A DNA stretch of 64,000 nt, from contig CAWVIZ010000009.1 in NCBI GenBank assembly GCA_963929535.1, positions 165,838-229,837 of the forward strand, given 5' to 3'. This document shows positions 7,905 through 17,530 of this stretch, piece by piece. Each line of letters opens with the position of its first letter. Position 1 is the stretch's first letter. This stretch comes from Pullilachnospira sp963929535. Lineage in GTDB: Bacteria > Bacillota > Clostridia > Lachnospirales > Lachnospiraceae. The notes under the pieces were generated by a model, which was given only the letters and a program-made list of their open reading frames with translations, did no database searches and had not been told where the DNA came from. The translations under genes and the position numbers were made by a program.

Positions 7905-9225
7905 CCGCAATCTCTCCTATCAAATCATACTCCAGCGCTCCTGTAACCCGTACCTTTACAAAGTCTCCGGACATCAAAAGCTCCCCTGTATTGATGAAAA
8001 TGTACCCGTCCACTCCGGGTGCGTCCCCCCATGTCCGGCCCACATAGGCGTTCTCATCCGCCACCTTGCCTTCCACCATGGCCAGCATCTCTTTCCCCAC
8101 ACAGGACTCTCCGTGTTCCATGGAGATCTCCTGCTGCAGCTCCATGATCTCAGCCTGTCGTTCTTCCTTTACTTCCTCCGGAATCTGATCCGGCATCCTG
8201 GCAGCCGGCGTATCTTCCTCCGCCGAGTAGGTAAAAACTCCCAGCCTCTCAAATTCCATCTCATTGACAAATTCCAGAAGCTCCTGATGATCCTCAGGGG
8301 TCTCTCCCGGAAATCCGGTGATCAGTGTCGTTCTCAGCACCAGATCCGGAATTTCTCTCCGGAGCGTGGCAATGATCTCCTTCAGCTGGCTTTTGGTAGT
8401 CCTCCTGCCCATCCTTTTCAGGATCCTGTCACTGGCATGCTGAATGGGAAGGTCCAGGTAATGACAGATCTTTTTCTCCTCCCGGATGGTCTGGATCAGT
8501 TCCGGATAGATCTCCTCAGGATAACAGTACAGTATCCGTATCCAGACCAGACCTGGAATCCTGCACAGCTCCCGCAAAAGGAGATGCAGGGATTTTTTCC
8601 CGTACAGGTCCACACCGTAAACCGTAGTCTCCTGAGCCACCAGGATCAGCTCTTTTACCCCCTGGCTGGCCATCTCCTTCGCCTGAGCGATCAGATGCTC
8701 CATGGGGACAGAACGGTAGCCTCCTCTGATCCTTGGAATAATGCAGTAGGTACAGTTCTTCTCACATCCTTCGGCAATCTTCAGATATTCATAATATCCT
8801 CCGGTAGTGACAACCCGCTTTCCCGGAAGGCGCGGGATCCCCTCCAGCGGTTTGAACTCCAGACACCGCCCGCCTTCAAGGGCCATCTCAAGAGCTTTCA
8901 CGATATCATCATGACTGTTGGTCCCCAGCACCGCATCCACCTCAGGAATCTCCTGTACGATCTCTTCCTGATAGCGCTGAGCCAGACACCCGGTAACAAG
9001 AAGCGCCCGGCATCTGCCTTCCCTTCGGTACTGAGCCATCTCCAGGATCGTATTGACGCTTTCCTCCTTGGCATCGTGGATAAAACAGCAGGTATTGATC
9101 ACGATGGCGTCAGCCGAAGTCTCATCGTCTGTGATCTCCCAGCCCGCCTGAACCAGGGCGCCCAGCATCTCCTCCGAGTCCACCAGATTCTTATCGCAGC
9201 CCAGTGATACAAAAAATACTTTCAT
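7879..9225 (-). CDS. rimO: Ribosomal protein uS12 methylthiotransferase RimO
   Basis: 448 aa. An N-terminal UPF0004 domain (MKVFFVSLGCDKNLVDSE), a radical-SAM core with the CxxxCxxC cluster in GCEKNCTYCIIPRIRGG, and a C-terminal TRAM domain are all present. It methylthiolates an aspartate of ribosomal protein S12. The start was placed at MKVFF, which has GGAGAAGGAGT directly upstream; the frame is open for another 27 codons but without a ribosome site. RimO rather than MiaB is chosen for the SLGCDKNLVDSE start and the IPRIRGGYRS stretch. Confidence 0.92.
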   Translation of the reverse strand: MKVFFVSLGCDKNLVDSEEMLGALVQAGWEITDDETSADAIVINTCCFIHDAKEESVNTILEMAQYRREGRCRALLVTGCLAQRYQEEIVQEIPEVDAVLGTNSHDDIVKALEMALEGGRCLEFKPLEGIPRLPGKRVVTTGGYYEYLKIAEGCEKNCTYCIIPRIRGGYRSVPMEHLIAQAKEMASQGVKELILVAQETTVYGVDLYGKKSLHLLLRELCRIPGLVWIRILYCYPEEIYPELIQTIREEKKICHYLDLPIQHASDRILKRMGRRTTKSQLKEIIATLRREIPDLVLRTTLITGFPGETPEDHQELLEFVNEMEFERLGVFTYSAEEDTPAARMPDQIPEEVKEERQAEIMELQQEISMEHGESCVGKEMLAMVEGKVADENAYVGRTWGDAPGVDGYIFINTGELLMSGDFVKVRVTGALEYDLIGEIADETDEYTE

Positions 9226-9323
9226 ACTCCTTCTCCCATAGCAAAAGGGGTAACCAGTCTTCTGCATGGCACCCCTTTCTTTTTCAATTGCCGGTCCGGA
9301 CAGCATGGAAGGCCGGCAGCCGT

Positions 9324-9704
9324 TCAGCCTTCTGCTTCCCCGCCCTCTGTCTCAGCCTCTTCTGCAGTCTCAACAGCTTCCTCTGAAGCCTCTTCCGGGC
9401 CTTCCCCGGCAGCTGCTTCCTCTTCCGCAGCGTCTTCCGAAAGCTCTTCCAGAACGATGTCCTCCTCTGTCTCCTCATCTTCAGACAGTATCTGTACCTT
9501 ACCCTTGTACAGCTCCTCCACCGCAACGGACAGCGGCTTGTTGGATGGATAATTTACCATCGGTTCAGCTCCCGCAATGATCTGGCGGGCTCTTTTGCTG
9601 GTAGCCAGCACAATGGAGTACCGGCTGTTGCATACCGGAGTATCTCCTTCCTCAGCGTTCTTGTTTACAACCTGCATCAATTCTGTATAAGACGGATGTA
9701 TCAT
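9324..9704 (-). CDS. rpoZ: DNA-directed RNA polymerase omega subunit with acidic tail
   Basis: The first 75 residues are a normal omega subunit (MIHPSYTELM, SRYSIVLATSKRARQI, KPLSVAVEELYKGKV). About 50 further residues are almost entirely Glu, Ala and Gly, an acidic low-complexity tail. Omega supports assembly of core RNA polymerase. It follows gmk and precedes rimO, the usual Clostridia order. The length of the tail is unusual compared with the roughly 70-90 aa of most omega proteins. Confidence 0.93.
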   Translation of the reverse strand: MIHPSYTELMQVVNKNAEEGDTPVCNSRYSIVLATSKRARQIIAGAEPMVNYPSNKPLSVAVEELYKGKVQILSEDEETEEDIVLEELSEDAAEEEAAAGEGPEEASEEAVETAEEAETEGGEAEG

Positions 9705-9733
9705 TTTAAATCTCCTTTCTGTTTATGCTTTTC

Positions 9734-9819
9734 CATTCCCGCGGGCAACGGACCAGGCGGCTATGCCGACAGATCCATTTGGCAGTGCCGCGGATCTGAT
9801 CCCCGCTGCTTACAGCAGG
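9734..9819. repeat. Degenerate copy of the large structured repeat
   Basis: The start (ATTCCCGCGGGCAACG), the middle (TCCATTTGGC, then TGCCGCG) and the end (CCCCGCTGCTTAC) match the 135-bp repeat at 53783 in order, but with substitutions and gaps. It fills the gap between gmk and rpoZ. Confidence 0.5.
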
Positions 9820-9823
9820 ATCT

Positions 9824-10468
9824 CTACTCCTGCGGGCAGGAACTCTCCTTCATCTCTTCCAGCTCCTGCCGGATCCTGCCCACAAAATCCTGATTGGCTT
9901 CCATACGGAGACGCTCCCGCATCACCAGCCGGTGGATCTCCTCCACACAGGCATCCAGATCATCGTTGATCACCAGATAATCATACTGATCCATCAGCCC
10001 GGCTTCCTCCGCCGCTCTGCCCATCCGTTCCCGGATCACTTCCATGGATTCCGTTCCCCTTTTAACCAGACGGTTTTCCAGCTCCCTGGCTGATGGGGGT
10101 GTCACAAACAGCAGCATTGCCTCCGGATTTTTCTTTTTTACCGTCAGGGCTCCCTGCACCTCAATCTCCAGGATCACATCCTTCCCTGCATCCAGCTGCT
10201 CCTGCACATATGCCTTGGGTGTCCCATAATAATTGGACACATACTGGGCATATTCGTACAGGGCATCCTGCCGGATCAGCTCCTCAAATTCCTGGCGCGT
10301 CTTGAAAAAATATTCCCTTCCATCCACTTCGCCCGGTCTGGGAGATCGGGTCGTAGCGGAAATAGAAAGCGCGTAATTGTCATATTTTTTCATCAGGGCC
10401 TTCACCACAGTCCCCTTCCCCGCTCCGGAAAACCCGGAAATGATCACCAAACTTCCTTTTCTACTCAT
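9824..10468 (-). CDS. gmk: Guanylate kinase
   Basis: 214 aa. P-loop GFSGAGKGT near the N terminus, the GMP-binding block (TTRSPRPGEVDGREYFF) and the nearby YGTPK are intact. It converts GMP to GDP. Start at MSRKGSLVII, which has AAAAGGGGAT upstream and overlaps the end of remA by 8 bp; the longer open frame is not preceded by a ribosome site. The gmk-rpoZ coupling is standard. Confidence 0.95.
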   Translation of the reverse strand: MSRKGSLVIISGFSGAGKGTVVKALMKKYDNYALSISATTRSPRPGEVDGREYFFKTRQEFEELIRQDALYEYAQYVSNYYGTPKAYVQEQLDAGKDVILEIEVQGALTVKKKNPEAMLLFVTPPSARELENRLVKRGTESMEVIRERMGRAAEEAGLMDQYDYLVINDDLDACVEEIHRLVMRERLRMEANQDFVGRIRQELEEMKESSCPQE

Positions 10469-10736
10469 CAAGATCCCCTTTTTCTTCAATAATTTTCTCG
10501 TCCGATTGGAACCTGCGGCCAATGGTATCCGGCTGAAGCGCGGAAAGCACCACAAAAGCCTCCTCCGTGATCAGCACAGCCTTTGTCCTCCGCCCTTGGG
10601 TGGCGTCAATGATCCGCCCATTCTCCTTGGCAGTCTGCACCATGCGTTTGATAGGCGCCGCATCCGGACTCACCACCGCCACGATTTTGTCTCCATTAAC
10701 AATATTCCCAAATCCGATATTGATAAACCTGGCCAT
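10461..10736 (-). CDS. remA: RemA/DUF370 family DNA-binding regulator
   Basis: 91 aa beginning MARFINIGFGNIVNGDKIVA, followed by VSPDAAPIKRM and RRTKAVLITEEAFVVLS, the defining DUF370 pattern. In Bacillus RemA is a ring-forming DNA-binding activator of matrix and osmoprotection genes. Of two ATGs 6 bp apart the second is chosen because AGAGGG abuts the first. It sits between yicC and gmk, the conserved Firmicute context. Confidence 0.93.
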   Translation of the reverse strand: MARFINIGFGNIVNGDKIVAVVSPDAAPIKRMVQTAKENGRIIDATQGRRTKAVLITEEAFVVLSALQPDTIGRRFQSDEKIIEEKGDLDE

Positions 10737-10747
10737 TGTCATCCCTC

Positions 10748-11626
10748 TTATTCAATATTCTGAATCTGCTCCCTGACCTTCTCGATCTCTGTCTTCAGGT
10801 CAATGGCAATATTGGAAATCTCCAGATCATTGGCCTTGGAAAGGATGGTGTTGGCCTCCCGGTTCATCTCCTGGGCAATAAAGTCCAGCTTCCGGCCAAC
10901 GCCGTCTCCCTGGGAGAGCACCTGCTTCATACTCCGGATATGACTTTTCAGCCGCACCGTCTCCTCATCGGTACAGATCTTGTCCGCAAAGATCACCACC
11001 TCGGCGGCAATACGGTTCTCCTCGATCTGGGTATCCGCCAGCAGCTCCTGCATCTTCTGCTCCAGCTTTTCCCGGTACTCCTGAATGATCCGCGGAGAGC
11101 GCTGTTCCACCTGCTCCACCTGCCCGGCCATTCCTTCCAGTTTTCCGTACAGATCCTCCCGAAGGGCCAGCCCTTCCTTCTCTCTGGCCTGGACAAACTG
11201 CGCGCAGGCCATACGAAGGCTTTCCTCCAGAAGTCCCCATATCTCATTCTCGTCCATGGGCTGCTCCTCCATGGTAAACACCTCCGGGCAGCGTCCCAGC
11301 GCAGAGGCCGTCACATCGTATGCCACCCCCAGCTCTTCTGTCATCTGCCGGAAGTATGCCGCATACTGCCCCGCGATCTCCGGATGATACTGCAGCACCG
11401 CCTTCCCCTGAGTAAAATCCTCGTAGGAGATAAACACATCCACCTTGCCCCGCTGCATATACTCCTTCAGCACGCTCCGGATCGCAGCCTCAAAAAAACT
11501 CAGCTTTTTCGGCATCCTGATATTGAAGTCCAAATAGCGGTGGTTTACAGACTTGATCTCTACCGTAAACCGCCGCTCTTCATCCTGTACTTCCCCTCTG
11601 CCGTATCCTGTCATACTCTTTATCAT
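10748..11626 (-). CDS. yicC: YicC-family endoribonuclease
   Basis: 292 aa with the YicC N-terminal start (MIKSMTGYGRGE) and the DUF1732 C-terminal end (VGRKLDFIAQEMNREANTI). Members are RNA endonucleases involved in stress responses and small-RNA turnover. It is the first gene of the housekeeping run and has a consensus promoter upstream. Confidence 0.92.
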   Translation of the reverse strand: MIKSMTGYGRGEVQDEERRFTVEIKSVNHRYLDFNIRMPKKLSFFEAAIRSVLKEYMQRGKVDVFISYEDFTQGKAVLQYHPEIAGQYAAYFRQMTEELGVAYDVTASALGRCPEVFTMEEQPMDENEIWGLLEESLRMACAQFVQAREKEGLALREDLYGKLEGMAGQVEQVEQRSPRIIQEYREKLEQKMQELLADTQIEENRIAAEVVIFADKICTDEETVRLKSHIRSMKQVLSQGDGVGRKLDFIAQEMNREANTILSKANDLEISNIAIDLKTEIEKVREQIQNIE

Positions 11627-11773
11627 GGTTCGTCATTCTCATTTCTTTTTTGTTCCTGCAAAAGGCACCGGCTGGGGCTGCTCAGATATCTCTCCGAGCC
11701 TCTCTGATCCCAGCCCGCTGACCGTTCCCTTTTGCTGCTTTGGGCATAGTACACCCTTTATGCATATGAATTT

Positions 11774-11802
11774 ATTATAAGTCATTATAAAACCCTAGTC
11801 AA
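11774..11802 (-). promoter_or_regulatory. SigA promoter of the yicC-remA-gmk-rpoZ run
   Basis: -35 TTGACT (11797-11802), 17-bp spacer, -10 TATAAT (11774-11779) on the minus strand. A TATAAT on the plus strand (11819-11824) with a poor -35 may serve rqcH. Its leader then holds a GC-rich hairpin (about 11837-11875) with complementary GCGC ends. Confidence 0.8.
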
Positions 11803-11915
11803 ATGCTTTTTTTTTTACTATAATAAAAGGCAATAAAAGGCGCAGCAGTTCACGGGGTTCCCTGTGAGCTGGCGCAGATACACAAGACTTTGCATTACAA
11901 GGAGACGAATTATTT

Positions 11916-13652
11916 ATGGCATTCGATGGAATCACCATTGCTAATATCGTATCGGAACTGAATCACACCATCGCGGGAGGGAAAATCAATAAAATCGCCC
12001 AGCCGGAGGCCGACGAGCTGATCCTTACTATCAAAAGCCAGCGCCGGCAGTACCGGCTTTTTCTTTCGGCCAGCGCTTCTCTTCCGCTGATCTATCTGAC
12101 GGAGGCCAACAAGCCCAGTCCGCTTACAGCGCCCAATTTCTGTATGCTGCTGCGCAAGCACATCGGAAGCGCCCGGATCGTATCCGTCACGCAGCCGGGT
12201 CTGGAACGGGTGATCCGGTTCGAGCTGGAACACCTCAATGAACTGGGCGATCTCTGCACCAAATACCTGCTGGTGGAGATCATGGGAAAGCACAGCAACA
12301 TTATATTCTGTAATGATACGGATATGATCATTGACAGCATCAAGCACGTACCCGCCAGCATGAGCTCCGTCCGGGAGGTGCTTCCGGGCCGGCAGTATTT
12401 TATTCCGGAGACCCAGCACAAAAAGAATCCCTGGGATCTGACGGAGGACGTCCTTACCCGGGAGATATTTTCCAAACCTCTTCCCGCCGCCAAAGCGCTC
12501 TATACATCCGTTACGGGGATCAGCCCTCTGATGGCTGAGGAGGTCTGTTACCGGGCCGGCATCGACGGCGGCCTTTCCACCGATGGACTGCAGGATCTGG
12601 AAAAGCTGCATCTGTCCCACACCTTCCTGCGGATGCTTGAGGATGTCCGGGAGGAAAATTTCACTCCCAACATCGTCTATAAAGGTACGGAACCGGTGGA
12701 ATTCGCTCCCTTTGCGCTGACCCAGTACCGGGATCTGAAAAGTGTATCCTATCCCTCCATCTCCCAGGCACTGGAAACGTATTATTCCATGAAAAATATC
12801 GTCACCAGGATCCGTCAGAAATCTTCCGATCTGCGCCGGGTGGTACAGACCGCTCTGGAGAGGAATGTGAAAAAATACCAGCTCCAGCAAAAGCAGATGA
12901 AGGACACGGAAAAGAAAGACAAATACCGGGTATACGGCGAACTGATCAATACATACGGCTACGGTCTTGAGCCCGGCGCCAAAAAGCTGGAGGCTCTCAA
13001 CTACTATACCAACGAAATGATGACCGTTCCTCTGGATCCCACGCTGACTGCCCAGGAGAACGCGAAAAAATACTTCGACAAATACGGAAAGCTGAAACGG
13101 ACGGCGGAAGCTCTGGAAGAACTGCTGGTGGAAACGAAAAGCGAGATCGAACATCTGGATTCCATCGCGGCGTCTCTGGATATCGCTCTCTCTGAGGAAG
13201 ATCTGGTGCAGATCCGGGAAGAGCTGATGGATTACGGCTACATCCGCAGAAAGTACAACGGAGGAAAAAAAGTGAAGATCACCTCCAGGCCTTTCCACTA
13301 TCTGTCCAGCGATGGCTACCATATTTATGTGGGAAAAAACAATTTCCAGAACGAAGAGCTTTCCTTCAAGTTTGCTTCAGGGAACGACTGGTGGTTCCAC
13401 GCCAAAGGGCAGCCCGGCTCCCACGTGATCGTCAAATCCAATGGGGAAGAGCTTCCCGACCGGACATTTGAGGAGGCAGGACGGCTGGCGGCCTATTACT
13501 CCAGAGGCCGTCAGGCCCCCAAAGTGGAGGTGGATTATACCCAGAAAAAGAATCTGAGAAAACCCGGCGGCGCCAAGCCCGGATTCGTCATCTACCACAC
13601 CAACTATTCCCTGCTGATCGAGCCTGACATTACCGGACTTACCCAGCTCTGA
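11916..13652 (+). CDS. rqcH: RqcH / NFACT-family ribosome rescue factor
   Basis: 578 aa with the NFACT-N domain (MAFDGITIANIVSELN), a central coiled-coil region (about residues 290-420) and the NFACT-R domain (SSDGYHIYVGKNNFQNEELS and WWFHAKGQPGSHVI). RqcH binds obstructed 50S subunits and adds C-terminal alanine tails that target stalled chains for degradation. Older names are FbpA or Fbp54, fibronectin-binding protein. It is divergent from yicC. Confidence 0.93.
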   Translation: MAFDGITIANIVSELNHTIAGGKINKIAQPEADELILTIKSQRRQYRLFLSASASLPLIYLTEANKPSPLTAPNFCMLLRKHIGSARIVSVTQPGLERVIRFELEHLNELGDLCTKYLLVEIMGKHSNIIFCNDTDMIIDSIKHVPASMSSVREVLPGRQYFIPETQHKKNPWDLTEDVLTREIFSKPLPAAKALYTSVTGISPLMAEEVCYRAGIDGGLSTDGLQDLEKLHLSHTFLRMLEDVREENFTPNIVYKGTEPVEFAPFALTQYRDLKSVSYPSISQALETYYSMKNIVTRIRQKSSDLRRVVQTALERNVKKYQLQQKQMKDTEKKDKYRVYGELINTYGYGLEPGAKKLEALNYYTNEMMTVPLDPTLTAQENAKKYFDKYGKLKRTAEALEELLVETKSEIEHLDSIAASLDIALSEEDLVQIREELMDYGYIRRKYNGGKKVKITSRPFHYLSSDGYHIYVGKNNFQNEELSFKFASGNDWWFHAKGQPGSHVIVKSNGEELPDRTFEEAGRLAAYYSRGRQAPKVEVDYTQKKNLRKPGGAKPGFVIYHTNYSLLIEPDITGLTQL

Positions 13653-13666
13653 GAAGGAGGCATCAA

Positions 13667-16108
13667 ATGAAAAAAAGTCAGACAGAACAACTGATAACCC
13701 GTACTCCTGTGGAACGCATTCAGGCATCCCCCCAACAGGGGCTTACCTTTGCCCAGGCCGCTGAACGGATGGCCAGGGGCTGGGGCAATACCCCTGTGGA
13801 TCCGCCTTCCAAAACGGTAAAAGAGATCATCACCAGCAATGTATTCACCTACTTCAACCTGATCTTTGCGGCCATCGCAGTGCTGCTGATCTGTGTGGGA
13901 GCCTTCCGGGATCTGACCTTTCTTCCGGTCATCATCTGCAATACCCTTGTGGGTATCGTCCAGGAGATACGGTCCAAGAAAGTGCTGGATAAGCTGAATA
14001 TGCTGAACGCGCCCAGAGCCGCTGTGATCCGGGACGAAAAAAAGCAGACGATCCCGGCGGACCAGGTGGTGCTGGACGATGTGGTGGTCTTTGCTGCGGG
14101 AAATCAGATCTGCGCCGATGCCATCGTCATCGACGGAGAAGTTTCTGTCAACGAGTCCCTGCTTACCGGGGAATCCGATGAGATCACCAAGAAACCCGGC
14201 GATCCTCTGATGTCCGGAAGCTTTATCGTATCCGGCCAGTGTCATGCCCGGCTGGACAAGGTGGGGGCCGACTCCTACATTTCCCGGCTGACTTTGGAAG
14301 CGAAGGCCACCAAGGAAGGGGAACAGTCTGAAATGATACGTTCCCTAAACCGGCTGGTTCAGGTAGTGGGATTTCTGATCATCCCCATCGGCCTGGTACT
14401 TTTCGTACAGCAGTATGTACTGGGGGGCAGCACCATCAGGGAAAGCGTCCAGTCTATGGTAGCCGCTGTGATCGGCATGATACCGGAGGGGCTTTATCTG
14501 CTGGCCAGCGCGGCCCTGGTGGTCAGCGTACTTCGCCTGGCCACCAAAAAGGTTCTGGTCCACGATATGAAGTGTATCGAGACCCTGGCCCGGGTTAATG
14601 TTCTGTGCGTGGATAAAACGGGAACGATTACAGAAAATACCATGAAAGTGGACCGTCTGGTTCCCCTGGCTCCCTATGAGGAAGGAACCATGCCGCCTCT
14701 GGCTGCCCTGGTGGGAGATTTTGCCCATGCCATGGCCAGAGACAATATAACCATGGCTGCCCTGCAGGAGTATTTTACAGAAAATACGGGAATGGCTCCC
14801 ACTGCGGTCACTTCCTTCTCCTCTGCCAGCAAATACAGCAGCGCTACTTTCGGGGACATGGCTTATGTGCTGGGCGCCCCGGAGTTTGTGCTGCGGGAGG
14901 ATTACCCGGTCTATCAGGAGGAGATCGAATCCTTCAGCAGTGAAGGTTACCGGGTACTGGTGTTTGGTGTATACTCCGGAATACCGGACGGAAAGCCGCT
15001 GACCGGCAAAGTCACTCCCTATGGCCTGATACTGCTGTCCAATCCCATCCGCCCGGAAGCCTGGGAAACCTTCCAGTATTTTGCGGATCAGGGCGTGGAT
15101 ATCAAAGTGATCTCCGGCGACAATCCTGTCACGGTATCCCGGGTGGCCTCGCAGGCAGGTATCCGCCGGGCAGAGAATTATATCGATGCTACAGAGCTGA
15201 AAACCCAGAAGGATATTGACCGGGCTGTGCTGGAATATACCGTCTTCGGCCGTGTAACCCCCAACCAGAAACGTCAGTTTGTCCGTTCTCTGAAGGCGGC
15301 CGGAAAGACAGTCGCTATGACCGGAGACGGCGTCAATGATGTGCTGGCCCTGAAGGATGCAGACTGCAGCGTAGCCATGGCTTCCGGAAGCGATGCCGCA
15401 GCCCAGGCTTCTCAGCTTGTGCTTCTGGAGTCCAATTTTGCCTGTATGCCCTCGGTAGTTCTGGAAGGACGGCGGGTTGTCAACAATATCGAACGGTCAG
15501 CCAGTCTGTTCCTGGTAAAGAACATCTTCAGCTTTCTGCTGGCGCTGTTCTCCATGGCCTTTATGATCTCCTATCCGCTGCAGCCATCCCAGGTATCCCT
15601 GGTGTCCATGTTCACCATCGGCGTACCGGCCTTCTGCCTTGCCATGGAACCCAATAAAAAGATCATAGAAGGACATTTTCTCACCAACGTACTGCTGAAG
15701 GCTTTGCCGGCCGGACTGACGGATGTACTGATCGTGGGATTTCTTACGGTTTTCGGTCATGTGTTCGGTCTTCCCTCCGATGAGATTTCCACCACGGCCA
15801 CCCTTCTGATGGCCATTGTGGGAATGATGATCCTCTACCGGATCAGCCGCCCCATGAACGCCTTCCGGTGGATCATCTGGCTGGGAATGATCGCCTGTCT
15901 TCTGTTCTGTATCGTATTTCTGAATGATCTGTTTGCCATCAGCCCCATCTCTCTGCGGGCAGGAATGGTCCTGGTCATCTTCGCCATAGCCACGGAGCCC
16001 ATCCTCCGGTATCTGACCATCCTGGTCCGTTCCCTGGAGCAGGGCGTGAAACGGTATTATGAAAGAAAAGAAGAAAAGAAGGCGGCCAGACGGCTGCGCA
16101 GGAGGTAA
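13667..16108 (+). CDS. Cation-translocating P-type ATPase (CtpE-like, probable Ca2+ or Mg2+)
   Basis: 813 aa with all P-type ATPase motifs: TGES (167-170) in the actuator domain, the phosphorylated Asp316 in DKTGTIT, PEGL (273-276) in helix M4, and MTGDGVNDVLALKDAD in the hinge. No N-terminal metal-binding domain is present, so it is not a copper/zinc type. The PEGLYLLA sequence in M4 is that of the CtpE-like group, for which calcium transport has been reported; the ion is an inference. Six hydrophobic C-terminal segments follow. The gene starts 14 bp after rqcH with a strong GGAGG site, so they are co-transcribed. Confidence 0.88.
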   Translation: MKKSQTEQLITRTPVERIQASPQQGLTFAQAAERMARGWGNTPVDPPSKTVKEIITSNVFTYFNLIFAAIAVLLICVGAFRDLTFLPVIICNTLVGIVQEIRSKKVLDKLNMLNAPRAAVIRDEKKQTIPADQVVLDDVVVFAAGNQICADAIVIDGEVSVNESLLTGESDEITKKPGDPLMSGSFIVSGQCHARLDKVGADSYISRLTLEAKATKEGEQSEMIRSLNRLVQVVGFLIIPIGLVLFVQQYVLGGSTIRESVQSMVAAVIGMIPEGLYLLASAALVVSVLRLATKKVLVHDMKCIETLARVNVLCVDKTGTITENTMKVDRLVPLAPYEEGTMPPLAALVGDFAHAMARDNITMAALQEYFTENTGMAPTAVTSFSSASKYSSATFGDMAYVLGAPEFVLREDYPVYQEEIESFSSEGYRVLVFGVYSGIPDGKPLTGKVTPYGLILLSNPIRPEAWETFQYFADQGVDIKVISGDNPVTVSRVASQAGIRRAENYIDATELKTQKDIDRAVLEYTVFGRVTPNQKRQFVRSLKAAGKTVAMTGDGVNDVLALKDADCSVAMASGSDAAAQASQLVLLESNFACMPSVVLEGRRVVNNIERSASLFLVKNIFSFLLALFSMAFMISYPLQPSQVSLVSMFTIGVPAFCLAMEPNKKIIEGHFLTNVLLKALPAGLTDVLIVGFLTVFGHVFGLPSDEISTTATLLMAIVGMMILYRISRPMNAFRWIIWLGMIACLLFCIVFLNDLFAISPISLRAGMVLVIFAIATEPILRYLTILVRSLEQGVKRYYERKEEKKAARRLRRR

Positions 16109-16155
16109 AAATACTTCCTGCCGCTTTTCTGTGCGGTGCTGTTTGGACAAATGAT

Positions 16156-17349
16156 ATGGAAAAAGAACCGTATACAATCAGTGTTGCTGAACACGTTTGG
16201 GAGCACATGACATTTGATGATGGCTGTATCGCCGCACAGAACTGTTATGATTTTCTCGCTGACGGAGGATACATAAGGGTGGCTGTCCCTGATGCCAATT
16301 TCAAAAACGAGTGGTATCAAGGTATTGTCAAAGTTGGCGGTAATGGAGACCCCAATCATCCTGCGTACACCCATAAAATCGTTTATGATTACAAAACTCT
16401 GTGTGTGGCATTTGAAAAAGCTGGCTTTGTCGTTGATCTGCTTGAATACTGCGATGAAAATGGGACTTTCCATTATAAATACTGGAATGAACTTGATGGA
16501 AAAATCGGACGTTCATTGCGTTTTGATACACGAAATAAGGACGGCAAGCTCGGCATGGTGTCGATTATCATTGATGCCAAGAAGCCGATAGTTATAAGAA
16601 AAATAATGGCGACTTGGATTACACACTTAATGGTTGCGGATGGCGTTCTTGAACGTATTCCGAACTTAGATAGACATGGTTTCTGCGTTGGTAATATCGC
16701 ACCGGATTGCAACGTAGAAAATGAAGATTGGACAGCCTTTACGCCGTCCAGAGAGGTAACGCATTGGATGCAGAGTGAACGAAAGAAAGCCTCGGATTGT
16801 GATGCTTTCTGCGACGAGTACATCTTGAAGCGTAACGACAAAATCAAATCTGCAGAAGAATATGCGTTCCTGCTCGGTTACTACTCCCATCTGATTACTG
16901 ATGCAGCGTTTCAAGCTATGATCCGAGACGAAGATCGTGTAAGAGCTGTTTGGATGCGTATTAAGGCTGATGAAGAATTGAGCGTCTCCGGTGCCGGTAT
17001 GGATGAAACATGGGATTCAGTAAAGAGGCTCATTCCTAAGAAAGATCGGATGCGTGAGATCTACGCAATGGAAGCTGAGTATCTGAACGACCACCCATAC
17101 TCCGGTTATCTCACAGAGATTCTTCCGTTGAAATCTTTCCCCGATTATATTGATTACCTCCCCCAAGGTTGTATTGTTCGCAAGATCGGCGTGATGGGTT
17201 ACTTGCCTGATCTCGACAAGTCCATAAATAAGTTTATTACTATGTCGAAAGACGAGTACGCAAACTTTGTAGAAGATACGATACAGCTTGTGGTTAAACA
17301 GTTTGCCGAAAAGAATTTATTAGGCGTGTTCGATAACCTTTTGGTATAG
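16156..17349 (+). CDS. Chimeric ORF: C-terminal half of a methyltransferase joined to a zinc-phospholipase-C-like domain
   Basis: 397 aa. Residues 1-145 look like the second half of a class I SAM methyltransferase: EHVWEHMT matches the usual EHVLEHL strand-4 motif, followed by LADGGYIRVAVPD and an end typical of such proteins (VSIIIDAKKP). The SAM-binding glycine-rich loop that should come first is absent. From residue 150 (MATWITHLMVADG) the chain resembles stand-alone Zn-dependent phospholipase-C-like proteins (VGNIAPDCN, REVTHWM, YYSHLITDAAF), giving possible metal-binding His and Asp. The internal ATG at 16604 has no good ribosome site. Codon use is AT-richer than in the ATPase and leuS on either side, which suggests transfer. 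Whether one fused protein or only the second domain is made cannot be told. Confidence 0.65.
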   Translation: MEKEPYTISVAEHVWEHMTFDDGCIAAQNCYDFLADGGYIRVAVPDANFKNEWYQGIVKVGGNGDPNHPAYTHKIVYDYKTLCVAFEKAGFVVDLLEYCDENGTFHYKYWNELDGKIGRSLRFDTRNKDGKLGMVSIIIDAKKPIVIRKIMATWITHLMVADGVLERIPNLDRHGFCVGNIAPDCNVENEDWTAFTPSREVTHWMQSERKKASDCDAFCDEYILKRNDKIKSAEEYAFLLGYYSHLITDAAFQAMIRDEDRVRAVWMRIKADEELSVSGAGMDETWDSVKRLIPKKDRMREIYAMEAEYLNDHPYSGYLTEILPLKSFPDYIDYLPQGCIVRKIGVMGYLPDLDKSINKFITMSKDEYANFVEDTIQLVVKQFAEKNLLGVFDNLLV

Positions 17350-17451
17350 TCAACAGAAGACCTCTTTTCTACTGTTTTTGATAAGGAAAAAGCATAAAAT
17401 TTGATGTAAAATTGCCTTAGGCTTACCCTTAAAAACAGGTTATCGAACACG
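17325..17451. repeat. 15-bp perfect inverted repeat bracketing the end of the foreign ORF
   Basis: CGTGTTCGATAACCT (17325-17339, overlapping the last codons of the chimeric ORF) and its exact complement (17437-17451) are 97 bp apart. The next base pairs differ. It may be a decayed end of a mobile element or a long hairpin terminator; no T-run follows. Confidence 0.6.
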
Positions 17452-17530
17452 TCTATTGAATAATTTGTAACTTTTGCAGAGAACCCCCTTGACAAATTCC
17501 GTCTTGTTATGGGATATTTTTGCCCTTGTC

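Noticed and set aside
11910..13322. 470-codon minus-strand ORF opposite rqcH
   Set aside because: RqcH is unmistakable on the other strand; the reading here is Phe/His-rich antisense.
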